A program made the translations under genes and the position numbers. Source: Caprella mutica (Eukaryota > Arthropoda > Malacostraca > Amphipoda > Caprellidae). From it: a stretch of 64,000 nucleotides of DNA. Of the stretch, positions 34,492 to 45,645 are shown one piece after another (the first letter of the stretch is position 1; each line of letters begins with the position of its first letter). The notes under the pieces are model-generated. The model searched no databases, had not been told where the DNA came from, and worked only from the letters and a program-made list of their open reading frames with translations. The stretch lies in NCBI GenBank assembly GCA_947561585.1, contig CANNZV010000846.1:62001-126000 (forward strand), read 5' to 3'.

Positions 34492-37400
34492 CAAGGTAGT
34501 TAATAACGTGTTTGATGTGTTGAATATGACGCCATGTTAGTTAATAACGCGTGTGTTGTGGTAAATATAACGTCATGTTAGTTAATAACGCGTGTGATGT
34601 GTTAAATATAACGCCATGTTAGTTAATAACGCGTGTGTTGTGGTAAATATAACGTCATGTTAGTTAATAACGCGTGTGATGTGTTAAATATAACGCCATG
34701 TTAGTTAATAACGCGTGTGATGTGTTAAATATAACGCCATGTTAGTTAATAACGCGTGTGATGTGTTAAATATAACGCCATGTTAGTTAATAACGCGTGT
34801 GATGTGTTAAATATAACGCCATGTTAGTTAATAACGTGTGTGTTGTGTTAAATATAACGTCATGTTAGTTAATAACGCGTGTGATGTGTTAAATATAACG
34901 CCATGTTAGTTAATAACGCGTGTGATGTGTTAAATATAACGTCATGTTAGTTAATAACGCGTGTTGTGTTAAATATAACGCCATGTTAGTTAATAACGCG
35001 TGTGATGTGTTAAATATAACGTCATGTTAGTTAATAACGCGTGTGTGTTGTGTTAAATATAACGCCATGTTAGTTAATAACGCGTGTGATGTGTTAAATA
35101 TAACGCCATGTTAGTTAATAACGCGTGTGATGTGTTAAATATAACGCCATGTTAGTTAATAACGCGTGTGATGTGTTAAATATAACGCCATGTTAGTTAA
35201 TAACGCGTGTGATGTGTTAAATATAACGTCATGTTAGTTAATAACGCGTGTGATGTGTTAAATATAACGCCATGTTAGTTAATAACGCGTGTGATGTGTT
35301 AAATATAACGCCATGTTAGTTAATAACGCGTGTGATGTGTTAAATATAACGTCATGTTAGTTAATAACGCGTGTTGTGTTAAATATAACGCCATGTTAGT
35401 TAATAACGCGTGTGATGTGTTAAATATAACGTCATGTTAGTTAATAACGCGTGTGTGTTGTGTTAAATATAACGCCATGTTAGTTAATAACGCGTGTGAT
35501 GTGTTAAATATAACGCCATGTTAGTTAATAACGCGTGTGATGTGTTAAATATAACGCCATGTTAGTTAATAACGCGTGTGATGTGTTAAATATAACGCCA
35601 TGTTAGTTAATAACGCGTGTGATGTGTTAAATATAACGCCATGTTAGTTAATAACGCGTGTGATGTGTTAAATATAACGCCATGTTAGTTAATAACGCGT
35701 GTGATGTGTTAAATATAACGCCATGTTAGTTAATAACGCGTGTGATGTGTTAAATATAACGTCATGTTAGTTAATAACGCGTGTTGTGTTAAATATAACG
35801 CCATGTTAGTTAATAACGCGTGTGATGTGTTAAATATAACGCCATGTTAGTTAATAACGCGTGTGATGTGTTAAATATAACGCCATGTTAGTTAATAACG
35901 CGTGTGATGTGTTAAATATAACGCCATGTTAGTTAATAACGTGTGTGTTGTGTTAAATATAACGTCATATTAGTTAATAACGCGTGTGATGTGTTAAATA
36001 TAACGCCATGTTAGTTAATAACGCGTGTGATGTGTTAAATATAACGTCATGTTAGTTAATAACGCGTGTTGTGTTAAATATAACGCCATGTTAGTTAATA
36101 ACGCGTGTGATGTGTTAAATATAACGTCATGTTAGTTAATAACGCGTGTGTGTTGTGTTAAATATAACGCCATGTTAGTTAATAACGCGTGTGATGTGTT
36201 AAATATAACGCCATGTTAGTTAATAACGCGTGTGATGTGTTAAATATAACGCCATGTTAGTTAATAACGCGTGTGATGTGTTAAATATAACGCCATGTTA
36301 GTTAATAACGCGTGTGATGTGTTAAATATAACGTCATGTTAGTTAATAACGCGTGTGATGTGTTAAATATAACGCCATGTTAGTTAATAACGCGTGTGAT
36401 GTGTTAAATATAACGCCATGTTAGTTAATAACGCGTGTGATGTGTTAAATATAACGCCATGTTAGTTAATAACGCGTGTGATGTGTTAAATATAACGCCA
36501 TGTTAGTTAATAACGTGTGTGTTGTGTTAAATATAACGTCATGTTAGTTAATAACGCGTGTGATGTGTTAAATATAACGCCATGTTAGTTAATAACGCGT
36601 GTGATGTGTTAAATATAACGTCATGTTAGTTAATAACGCGTGTTGTGTTAAATATAACGCCATGTTAGTTAATAACGCGTGTGATGTGTTAAATATAACG
36701 TCATGTTAGTTAATAACGCGTGTGTGTTGTGTTAAATATAACGCCATGTTAGTTAATAACGCGTGTGATGTGTTAAATATAACGCCATGTTAGTTAATAA
36801 CGCGTGTGATGTGTTAAATATAACGCCATGTTAGTTAATAACGCGTGTGATGTGTTAAATATAACGCCATGTTAGTTAATAACGCGTGTGATGTGTTAAA
36901 TATAACGCCATGTTAGTTAATAACGCGTGTGATGTGTTAAATATAACGCCATGTTAGTTAATAACGCGTGTGATGTGTTAAATATAACGCCATGTTAGTT
37001 AATAACGCGTGTGATGTGTTAAATATTACGCCATGTTAGTTAATAACGCGTGTGATGTGTTAAATATAACGCCATGTTAGTTAATAACGCGTGTGATGTG
37101 TTAAATATAACGCCATGTTAGTTAATAACGTGTGTGTTGTGTTAAATATAACGTCATGTTAGTTAATAACGCGTGTGATGTGTTAAATATAACGCCATGT
37201 TAGTTAATAACGCGTGTGATGTGTTAAATATAACGTCATGTTAGTTAATAACGCGTGTTGTGTTAAATATAACGCCATGTTAGTTAATAACGCGTGTGAT
37301 GTGTTAAATATAACGTCATGTTAGTTAATATTGCGTGTGTGTTGTGTTAAATATAACGCCATGTTAGTTAATAACGCGTGTGATGTGTTAAATATAACGC

Positions 37401-37715
37401 CATGTTAGTTAATAACGCGTGTGATGTGTTAAATATAACGCCATGTTAGTTAATAACGCGTGTGATGTGTTAAATATAACGTCATGTTAGTTAATAACGC
37501 GTGTGTTGTGTTAAATATAACGCCATGTTAGTTAATAACGCGTGTGTTGTGTTAAATATAACGTCATGTTAGTCAATAACGTGTGTTGTGTTAAATATAA
37601 CGCCATGTTAGTTAATAACGCGTGTGTTGTGTTAAATATAACGTCATGTTAGTTAATAACGCGTGTGTTGTGTTAAATATAACGTCATGTTAGTTAATAA
37701 CGCGTGTTGTGTTAA
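34492..37715. repeat. 41-bp minisatellite, about 78 units, with ACGCGT in most units
   Basis: Typical unit: gttagttaataacgcgtgtg, then atgtgttaaatataacgcca, then t. Variants are gtcat/gccat, acgcgtgtt (short), acgcgtgtgtgtt (long) and acgtgtgtg. Short and long variants recur with 410-bp spacing (for example 34959, 35369, 35779; and 35041, 35451), so a ten-unit block was amplified. Each unit carries two or three CpGs in an otherwise AT-rich region. Confidence 0.97.
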
Positions 37716-38287
37716 ATAATTATATGTTACTCACACTAAATTGAAATTAGATGTATAAATGTATTAAAAGTTGAAATGAACCAGTATAGTAGAATTCAAA
37801 TGTAGTCTTGAAAGACTACTGGGGTAATTATGAAATTCCTATTAAAATGATATCAGGACAATGACCAACCGTCCCACCAAATTTCAGACAATTTGGTGGA
37901 ATGCTTTTCTAGTTATGCGAGTAATAAGATCACAAATAAATGAATAAATGCTGATCAAGACATAACCTGCCTCAATTTTGCGAAGGTAATAATGAACTTC
38001 TTAGAATATATTTCTAACTCTTTAGTAAATAGTTGACAAGAGTAGTTGTCTATTGTAAATATTAACGCTATACTATCTTAATTAGAAATATCAGAATATG
38101 CAATAGAAGGAATACATTTGGAACCCCCCCCCCTACAACATATAGGTTCACTCCAAGCAAAAGTGAACCTTAGTGAGCTAATATGAAGCTGTCACTTACA
38201 GTGCTACTTATACACGAGTAGACACGTGCTGAAATGTACTGTGACGATGTAGTCAAAACGATGGTTAGTAACGATATGTAGCTCGTA
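37716..38287. other. Non-coding stretch
   Basis: 37780-37990 is less AT-rich. Parts (accaaatttcagacaatttg, attttgcgaaggtaataatg) recall the 53.0-53.4 kb repeat (ggttataaattaccctgc, aaatttgatgggatgattg). This is probably an old dispersed repeat. Confidence 0.45.
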
Positions 38288-38446
38288 CAGTAGAACTCTT
38301 CTATAGTGAATGAGTTAGGATGTAGCCTGTATAGTGAATCTATATTCTTAAGTCTGCCGTAAAACTGTTGGCAATTCATTGCATACTAAAGAAAATTTGT
38401 TCACTATAGAGGCTACATCCCATCTCATTCACTATAGAGGAAACTG
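38288..38446. mobile_element. Foldback element F2-c (pogo-like MITE)
   Basis: Left CAGTAGAACTCTTCTATAG and right ctatagaggaaactg, each flanked by TA (38286-38287 and 38447-38448). The internal block cttaagtctgccgtaaaact ... gcatactaaagaaaatttgt is shared with 4227-4413. Confidence 0.85.
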
Positions 38447-38579
38447 TACATTTTTCAGGACTATAATTCCGTATCCATGATACTGTACGAGTTACCGTAT
38501 CATAGTTACGTTAACACAATAAAAAAAATAGTATCTAAACTCTAACAAGAAACGACAAGTCATCAGAAGAACACTGATG
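38447..38579. other. Spacer with F1-core-like motif
   Basis: ccgtatccatgatactgtac ... gtatcata at 38469-38508 resembles the F1 core but lacks termini. Confidence 0.4.
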
Positions 38580-38780
38580 GGTCTCTGACGGTCCCCAGGT
38601 CCCCAAATAGGACCACGTCATCCCTCCCCGTCTCATATGTTGGGACAGCTGCCCGTTAATCCCATCCTTGCCCCCTGGGACCGTTCATGGATATTGTGGG
38701 AGGATGCAAAACAAGTGGGATTTGCTGTAGCCCCAAGGGAGAGTGGGGTGGGACTGCAATAGTCCTCTACTGGTTCACTA
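38580..38780. other. GC-richer island, unrecognised
   Basis: This block is distinctly less AT-rich (ggtccccaggtccccaaata, gccccctgggaccgttcatg). One minus-strand frame is open for roughly 45 codons, but I recognise no protein. A second block of similar character lies at 54236-54420. They may be unknown exons, decayed elements or regulatory DNA. Confidence 0.4.
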
Positions 38781-38899
38781 TGGTAAAAAATAAGGTAATT
38801 GCTTATTCACACTGTAATAAATAAAGTATGTTATCAATAAATTGTGGCATATAATTATATTAATATAGTTTTTATATAAACGCTACATTGTCTACGTAA

Positions 38900-39035
38900 A
38901 CCACCATAATAACTCTCTATTATAACTCTCTACCATAACTCTCCACCATTAGTCTCTCCTTTAACTCTCAATCATAACTCTCTACCATAACTCTCCAACT
39001 TAACTCTCCAACATAACTCTCCGTCGTAACTCTCT
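38900..39035. repeat. Degenerate cataactctcc repeats
   Basis: About nine imperfect copies of a 13-15-bp unit (ccataactctctac). Confidence 0.8.
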
Positions 39036-39152
39036 ACTCCCTCTCCCTACCAGTTAAGGAGCATCGGAGCGTAGGATCGCTTCTCTAAATCTCATTTGGC
39101 GCAGGAGAGCTATGGGATTAAATCGCTGTGGACCACCAGCGCCACTTCACCA

Positions 39153-39482
39153 TGTCCCTCCAATGTCGGCAGCATGTCCCTCCAATGTCGGCAACAAGTC
39201 CCTCCAATGTCGGCAGCATGTCCCTCCAATGCCGGCAACAAGTCCCTCCAATGTCGGCAACATGTCCCCCCAATGTCGGCATCATGTCCCCCCAATGTCG
39301 GCAACATGTCCCCCCAATGTCAGCAACATGTCCCCCCAATGTCGGCAACATGTCCCCCCAATGTCGGCAACATGTCCCCCTAATGTCGGAAACATGTCCC
39401 TCCAATGTCGGCAACATGTCCCTCCAATGTCGGCAACATGTCCCTCCAATGTCGGCAACATGTCCCTCCAATTTTGGCATCA
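39153..39482. repeat. 22-bp minisatellite, about 15 copies
   Basis: The unit is about ccaatgtcggcaacatgtcc plus 2 bases. It switches from cct to ccc variants in the middle. It has several stop-free frames on both strands (C/P/M/S/N-rich), all artefacts. Confidence 0.95.
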
Positions 39483-39805
39483 TGTCGGTTGAAAATAGTG
39501 TACCACCCAGTTAAAAATAGGAGCAGCGGAATAGGATGAATAATAAAGGCTTGCCGAATGCCAATACGAATCCGCTGTACCTATTTTTAACAATAGAGTA
39601 AGAATATTAAGTGAATATGTTAAATATGAAGATTTTGAGCTTGCGCATCGACTAAACATTTCGAGAAATATGTCAAATTACACCGCAAGAACTTTGGGTA
39701 AATATCATTTGCATATAGGATGGATAATGTTATTTAAATATGGCAAGGATGTTGAACAACGATCGCTTGAATAATAGAAGAATTTTTTTTATAGTTATCC
39801 TTAAT
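39483..39805. other. Unique stretch between arrays
   Basis: Unique moderately AT-rich sequence. I recognise no gene. The 57-bp array's plus-strand open frame starts inside it at 39740. Confidence 0.5.
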
Positions 39806-40772
39806 ATAACAATATTTGGCAGTATATTTTCTACACCAGTTATCTCTACAGTTACCCCTAGAATCACAATATTAGGCAGTATATTTCCCACACCAGTTAT
39901 CTCTATAGTTACCCCTAGAATCACAAAATTAGGCACTATATTCTCTACACCAGTTATCTCTATAGTTACCCCTAGAATCACAATATTTGGCAGTATATTA
40001 TCTACACCAGTTATCTCTATAGGTACCCCTAGAATCACAATATTAGGCAGTATATTCTCTACACCAGTTATCTCTATAGTTACCCCTAGAATCACAATAT
40101 TTGGCAGTATATTATCTACACCAGTTATCTCTACAGTTACCCCTAGAATCACAATATTAGGCAGTATATTTCCCACACCAGTTATCTCTATAGGTACCCC
40201 TAGAATCACAATATTAGGAAGTATATTCTCTACACCAGTTATCTCTATAGTTACCCCTAGAATCACAATATTAGGCAGTATATTCTCTACACCAGTTATC
40301 TCTATGGTTACCCTTAGAATCACAATATTAGGCAGTATATTCTCTACACCAGTTATCTCTATGGTTACCCTTAGAATCACAATATTAGGCAGTATATTCT
40401 CTACACCAGTTATCTCTATGGTTACCCTTAGAATCACAATATTTGGCAGTATATTATCTACACCAGTTATCTCTACAGTTACCCCTAGAATCACAATATT
40501 AGGCAGTATATTCTCTACACCAGTTATCTCTATGGTTACCCTTAGAATCACAATATTAGGCAGTATATTCTCTACACCAGTTATCTCTATAGTTACCCCT
40601 AGAATCACAATATTAGGCAGTATATTCTCTACACCAGTTATCTCTATGGTTACCCCTAGAATCACAATATTAGGCAGTATATTCTCTACACCAGTTATCT
40701 CTATGGTTACCCCTAGAATCACAATATTAGGCAGTATATTCTCCACACCAGTTATCTCTATAGTTACCCCTC
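39806..40772. repeat. 57-bp minisatellite, about 17 copies
   Basis: Each unit contains cctagaatcacaatattagg, cagtatattctctacaccag and ttatctctatagttacc. Because 57 = 19 x 3 and neither strand has a stop in one frame, plus (358 codons) and minus (338 codons) frames are both open. Variants (ttcccacacc, tttggc, ataggt) mark sub-blocks, such as the pair at about 39861-40010 and 40160-40300. Confidence 0.96.
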
Positions 40773-41098
40773 ACAATTTCTTATCAGTCGAAGCAGAGGG
40801 GCTGACACGTGACTGAAATATCACAGTGTCATGAGTGCAAAGATTCGAATGTTCAGAAACCATCTGTTAGTTTTCGAACAAGATGACTGTGATTTTATTC
40901 GAAAGAAACCTTTGTAGGTAATTAGAAAATTAGAAAAGGAATTGGATAGGTAATTGGGTTTTATATCATATATCATCTCATTTAAAATATATTATAAAAA
41001 GTACACAGGTTCAAATTTCAAATCAAATTAGATTAAATAAATGTACTAAATTAAACTTATAATATTTACTTATTATATCAAATATTTCACTTAAATCG
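40773..41098. other. AT-rich non-coding stretch
   Basis: No feature is recognised. Confidence 0.5.
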
Positions 41099-41250
41099 AA
41101 AAAATTATCAACCGGTTTAGTATTTTTGTTTATATAAGAAAAAAGTAGCTACATATAATTATAATTGGGCTAGCTATTTTAATTATAATTATTATATATT
41201 TTTTTTCTTATATAACCGAAAATGTGAAACCGTCCAATAACTCGGGACTT
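41099..41250. mobile_element. F1 element with a different centre (F1-h)
   Basis: Left arm attatcaaccggtttag ... tttatataagaaaaaa; right arm ttttttcttatataaccgaa, aatgtgaaaccgtcc, aataactcgggactt. The centre is aattataattgggctagcta with complementary aattataatt, not the GTATCC core. The outermost bases have decayed. Confidence 0.7.
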
Positions 41251-41766
41251 TGTGATTTTATTCTTTTGGAAATGATAACGATATTTATTTAACAGAAAAT
41301 CAATACATTAAAAAACACTTATTACAGTACATAAAAAACACAGTTAAAAAGCAATGGTGGGGCCATCGAAGATTAAACGAAGACCTTACTCATCCCAGAT
41401 AAAAAGTTATGGTGGGGCCATAGAGGACTAAATTGGGCCCTGATCTTCTATGGTGCCCTGTATTATTCCCAATTCTTTGTCAAGCGAGCGCACGCGCCCC
41501 TAAAACAAAAGAGCATCGGATGGAGCAGATAAAGAAGCTTCATTATATAGGATACACTGCCTTTATTCTCAAAAGAAGGACTTTGTAGTAGAAGCCATTG
41601 TTAGATGTGGAATCAAAGAAGGAAAGGAATCCTGCGGTGTTTGTTTGGATATGAAAACAATCTCTTCTGTCTAGCATCAGGGAGTTAGAGAACTAACGGC
41701 ACTTGGACACTTACAGTGTACGGAAAGTGGGTGATGATATATATCATGAATCAATCTGACCTTTAA
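41251..41766. other. Stretch with 35-bp repeat motif copies
   Basis: 41344-41465 has two copies of the 35-bp motif (atggtggggccatcgaagat; ttatggtggggccatagagg) and a third inverted one (atcttctatggtgcc). 41465-41750 is less AT-rich and unrecognised. Confidence 0.6.
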
Positions 41767-41965
41767 AGGGCCGTACACATGTAGTTTTTTTTTTAATTTT
41801 TCCACCAAACTTTTAGCTAAGGTCTTCCTTTTTTTTACACGAGAATATATAACTAAAATAAATAATAATTACATCGTTTTTTCGTATATTCTCGTGGGAA
41901 AAGTAGGAGGAGCTTAGCAAAAAGTCTGGTGGAAAGACTTAAAAACCCTACGTGTGTACGGCCCT
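41767..41965. mobile_element. Foldback element family F4, TTAA-flanked
   Basis: Left end AGGGCCGTACACATGTAG, right end CTACGTGTGTACGGCCCT, each bordered by TTAA (41763-41766, 41966-41969). The arms are about 85 bp, imperfect (ttccaccaaacttttagcta / tagcaaaaagtctggtggaa; acgagaatatata / tatattctcgt). No coding. TTAA flanks suggest a piggyBac-type MITE, although such termini usually begin CCC, so the superfamily is open. Confidence 0.8.
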
Positions 41966-42242
41966 TTAAAAAAATACTGATCGACTTATTATGTCCTAAG
42001 CTATCACCCACTATCCGTGTACTGTGTGTGTCTAAGTACTGAGAGGTTCAACTAACGTATTTTTATAATGAAATTAAATAATAAAGCAGGAATTAAATAA
42101 TAGTAAATAAAGGTTCACATCAATACCTCTAAATTATATTTAAGGTAAAAAAATATAAGTAAGGATGAAGAAACTTATAAATTATAGTCAGTCTATTAAA
42201 CCAGTAATAAATTAAATTTAAAAAAAGGGATTTATTCATTAC

Positions 42243-42416
42243 TAGGGTTGTGACAATATGCTTTTAAAATCATAGATCCTGATAATATTATAGACGGAGA
42301 GAATTAAAGAGTATTCAGTGGTTCTACACAAGCGGTATATAGTATTCGATACCATTTCATTTCGTCTGTGATATTCTTAAGATCTATGATTTTAAAGCAT
42401 ATTGTTGCAACCCTAT
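42243..42416. mobile_element. Foldback element family F5, copy a
   Basis: Left TAGGGTTGTGACAATATGCT, right agcatattgttgcaacccta, with an inner stem aaaatcatagatc / gatctatgatttt. TCATTAC lies on both sides in direct orientation (42236-42242 and 42419-42425), a likely target duplication. No coding. Confidence 0.85.
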
Positions 42417-42439
42417 AGTCATTACAATATTTTTATAGG

Positions 42440-42585
42440 CATGAGTATTCATAACTATATTTTATAGGAATGGTAATTGATTACTGTATTTTTCATAGTC
42501 ATGTTTAATGATACTATTATTTTTATAGTCATTGTTACACATAACTATATTTTATAGTCATGGTTATTCATAGTGTGTTTTAGGT
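42440..42585. repeat. Degenerate 36-bp-like repeats
   Basis: About four loose copies of ttcataactatattttatag with tcatggtt. Confidence 0.7.
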
Positions 42586-42600
42586 ATAGAGGGTATCCCC

Positions 42601-42700
42601 TTACCAGTTCATCAATCATTGAGTGCTGATTGGTGCGGAAGCGTCACGTGACTTCGCTCCAATGAGCTGTCATTGGCTGATTGATGAGGCAGTTGCCGAT
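42601..42700. promoter_or_regulatory. Promoter-like palindrome: CCAAT boxes around an E-box
   Basis: ATTGG (42629-42633), GTCACGTGAC (42643-42652), CCAAT (42659-42663) and a further ATTGG (42672-42676) sit within 50 bp of comparatively GC-rich DNA. The first three form an imperfect palindrome. NF-Y binds CCAAT and bHLH-ZIP factors bind CACGTG. No exon is recognised on either side, so function is inferred only from motifs. Confidence 0.45.
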
Positions 42701-42748
42701 TAGCTTATTTCGTTGGCAAATGAGTCTCCAATTACTCATACTCAGTAT

Positions 42749-43060
42749 ACTCAGGGTAAGATTATCAGAGTTACCCCAAATAGAACGGTTTACTCAGCCT
42801 CACTCAGGGTAAGATTATCAGAGTTACCCCAAATAGAACGATTTACTCAGCCTCACTCAGGGTAAGATTATCAGAGTTACCCCAAATAGAACGGTTTACT
42901 CAGCCTCACTCAGGGTAAGATTATCAGAGTTACCCCAAATAGAACGGTTTACTCAGCCTCACTCAGGGTAAGATTATCAGAGTTACCCCAAATAGAACGA
43001 TTTATTCAGCCTCACTCAGGGTAAGATTATCAGAGTTACCCCAAATAGAACGGTTAGCTT
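42749..43060. repeat. 53-bp minisatellite, about 6 copies
   Basis: Each unit contains cactcagggtaagattatca, gagttaccccaaatagaacg and gtttactcagcct. GGGTAA and TTACCC are inverted within each unit. Confidence 0.95.
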
Positions 43061-43580
43061 AGGGATATCGAAGGGGAGACTCCAAAGAGCCAAGTGATAA
43101 TCCTTATTGGTTAAACATTATATCACAAAAAGAATACGAAACTTTTCACTGAAACACCACCGGTATAATACACAGCATCGGGTTTCACTACTGCACACTA
43201 GTTTCGCGATAAAGAAGTTATGAGAAGAATAGGTTCTGTTTTAGAATGAGTAGATATTTAAGAATCTCCTTCAACTTTTATAATTTTTGGGATATAATAT
43301 TGATCTATTCAATTATATAGACTATATACATATGATTTTTTTTTTCCAACCATTCTTTCATTTTTATTCAATGATTCACTACAACATGGAATACTGCCTT
43401 CCTGTTTTTAAAATATCTATTTCTAAGTCAGGATTTTAAAATTATCTGTTAATTTCCACTTTGCAAGTTGCATCTTAAAAGCTAATGTTCAGTAAACTAA
43501 GTTTGTTCGTTGATAAAAATATGGTGAAGGTGGTACACTGGTTACATGATCAGAAACAATCTATATACTCATTACAAGGC
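43061..43580. other. Non-coding stretch
   Basis: No gene or element is recognised. Confidence 0.5.
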
Positions 43581-43761
43581 TTGTGAATTGTGACAATATG
43601 CTTTTAAAATCATAGATCCTGATAATATTATAGACGGAGAGAATTAAAGAGTATTGAATCGTTCTACACCAGCGGTATAGAGTATTCGATACCATTTCAT
43701 TTCGTTTTGTCTTTGCTATTCTTAAAATCTATGATTTTAAATGCATATTATCACAACCCTA
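43581..43761. mobile_element. Foldback element family F5, copy b
   Basis: The interior is nearly identical to copy a (tgacaatatgcttttaaaat, gatcctgataatattatag, acggagagaattaaagagta). The left tip is altered (ggcttgtgaattg). The flanks again carry TCATTAC directly repeated (43569-43575 and 43763-43769), in a longer common string actcattacaa. Confidence 0.85.
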
Positions 43762-43965
43762 CTCATTACAAATAAGAAAGACAATCCTAACAATCATAAT
43801 TTTGAAATAAATGGTGCAAATATTTCCACAGTTAACTCGTCTAAATTATTTGGTGTTTTGCTGGATGATAAGCTAGACTTTCAACTTCATGTCAACGAAA
43901 TGTGTACCAAGTAATATGTGTTTTAAAACCCGTACACGGTTGCTTTAACTTTAACTTTGCTGATG

Positions 43966-44182
43966 TATAGAAGGCGTACTTTTTATGGTAAGGCATATAA
44001 TATGGTATAGAAGGCGTACTTTTTATGGTAAGGCATATAATATGGTATAGAAGGCGTACTTTTTATGGTAAGGCAAATAATATGGTATAGAAGGCGTACT
44101 TTTTATGGTAAGGCATATAATATGGTATAGAAGGCGTACTTTTTATAGTAAAGCATATAATATACTACAGAAAGCACACTTT
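43966..44182. repeat. 40-bp minisatellite, about 5 copies
   Basis: Each unit contains tatggtatagaaggcgtact and ttttatggtaaggcatataa. The last copy is diverged (tactacagaaagcacac). Confidence 0.95.
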
Positions 44183-44339
44183 TTATACTGATAACATTGT
44201 CAATAACATAATAGAGTGTTAGATACTAATCCCATTGCCGTAAATGCGTGAGAAGGGACAAGCTGATGTCTATAAACCTCCCACGCAGTTTTTATGGTTA
44301 AGCAATTTGTAGAACCTCTGTGTTTTACAATTGCATTTG

Positions 44340-45075
44340 GGGGAGTGGTGAGAGAATGGTGAGAAAAGTGGTGAGAGAAGTGGTGAGAGAATGGTGAGAG
44401 AAGTGGTGAGAGAAGTGGTGAGAGAAGTGGTGAGAGAAGTGGTGAGAGAAGTGGTGAGAGAAGTGGTGAAAGAATGGTGAGAGAAGTGGTGAGAGAATGG
44501 GGAGAGTGGAGAAGTGGTGAGAGTGGAGAAGTGGTGAGAGTGGAGAAGTGGTGAGAGAATGGTGAGAGAATGGGGAGAGTGGAGAAGTGGTAAGAGTGGA
44601 GAAGTGGTGAGAGTGGAGAAGTGGTGAGAGAATGGGGAGAGTAGGGAGAAGTGATGAGAGTGGAGAAGTGGTGAGAGAATGGTGAGAGAAGTGGTGAGAG
44701 AATGGTGAGAGAAGTGGTGAGAGAAGTGGTGAGAGAAGTGGTGAGAGAAGTGGTGAGAGAAGTGGTGAGAGAAGTGGTGAAAGAATGGTGAGAGAAGTGG
44801 TGAGAGAATGGGGAGAGTGGAGAAGTGGTGAGAGTGGAGAAGTGGTGAGAGTGGAGAAGTGGTGAGAGAATGGTGAGAGAATGGGGAGAGTGGAGAAGTG
44901 GTAAGAGTGGAGAAGTGGTGAGAGTGGAGAAGTGGTGAGAGAATGGGGAGAGTAGGGAGAAGTGATGAGAGTGGAGAAGTGGTGAGAGAATGGTGAGAGA
45001 AGTGGTGATAGTGGAGAAGTGGTGAGAGAATGGTGAGAGAAGTGGTGATAGTGGAGAAGTGGTGATAGTGGAGAA
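44340..45075. repeat. GGTGAGAG array, nearly C-free plus strand, 311-bp duplication
   Basis: Built from aagtggtgagag, aatggtgagag and aatggggagagtgg modules. Rare variants (gtaggg at 44641 and 44952; gtggtaagag at 44590 and 44901) recur 311 bp apart, showing a block duplication. Three long minus-strand frames (S/H/L/T-rich) are artefacts. Confidence 0.96.
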
Positions 45076-45645
45076 TAAATAAATGAACACTCACAGAGAC
45101 AAAGCTCTTTGTTTCCACTTGGTCTCATATATTAGAAAATATAAATCTTCGTCCACTATTCCTATACTGGAAAGAAGTTTTCATAATGCATTTCAGGCCG
45201 TTAGGTATTTTGTCCGTAAGCTTTCTGTATACTAACGATAAAATTAGTTAAAGCAGCTCCCTATGTACTGGGATGTAAAGAGCAATATCTCCACGAGCCA
45301 TCAAACAAGAGTATTAGCCACCCCGGTACAGTTAATCTTTTCCGTCAGATGATATGCTAAAAATAACGCGGCAATAGCTACTTTGGAATGTTGGCTTGAA
45401 AGCCAGATTGCAGCTAGCGGAAGTGGCCCGTGAAAACAAACGACAAGCGTGTCTGGAAAGTAACATACTATACTCCTCACTCTGGATATTAGAACACGTG
45501 TTCACCAACGCCTGCTTAAGTGTCTGAAGACCAGAGCGTGAAAGGTTTTCAGTGTTGAAATGTCGGTTATTTAGAAATTAGAAACGTCATCGCTGGTCAA
45601 ATTTCAAAGAAATAGCTTCCGCGCCAAGTTACAGACTAATGTTGT
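45076..45645. other. Less AT-rich unique stretch, unrecognised
   Basis: About 550 bp that is more balanced in composition than the surroundings, without a long open frame or known element. Possibly a decayed transposon or unrecognised exons. Confidence 0.4.

Noticed and set aside
39110..39514. Overlapping M/S/P/C/N-rich frames on both strands
   Set aside because: Artefacts of the 22-bp array (three units = 66 bp).
39730..40816. 338- and 358-codon frames in the 57-bp array
   Set aside because: Same artefact: 57 is divisible by 3 and neither strand has a stop in one frame. No non-repeat domain is present.
44200..45128. Three overlapping minus frames rich in S, H, L and T
   Set aside because: All three frames of the same GGTGAGAG array are open at once, which is a composition effect.
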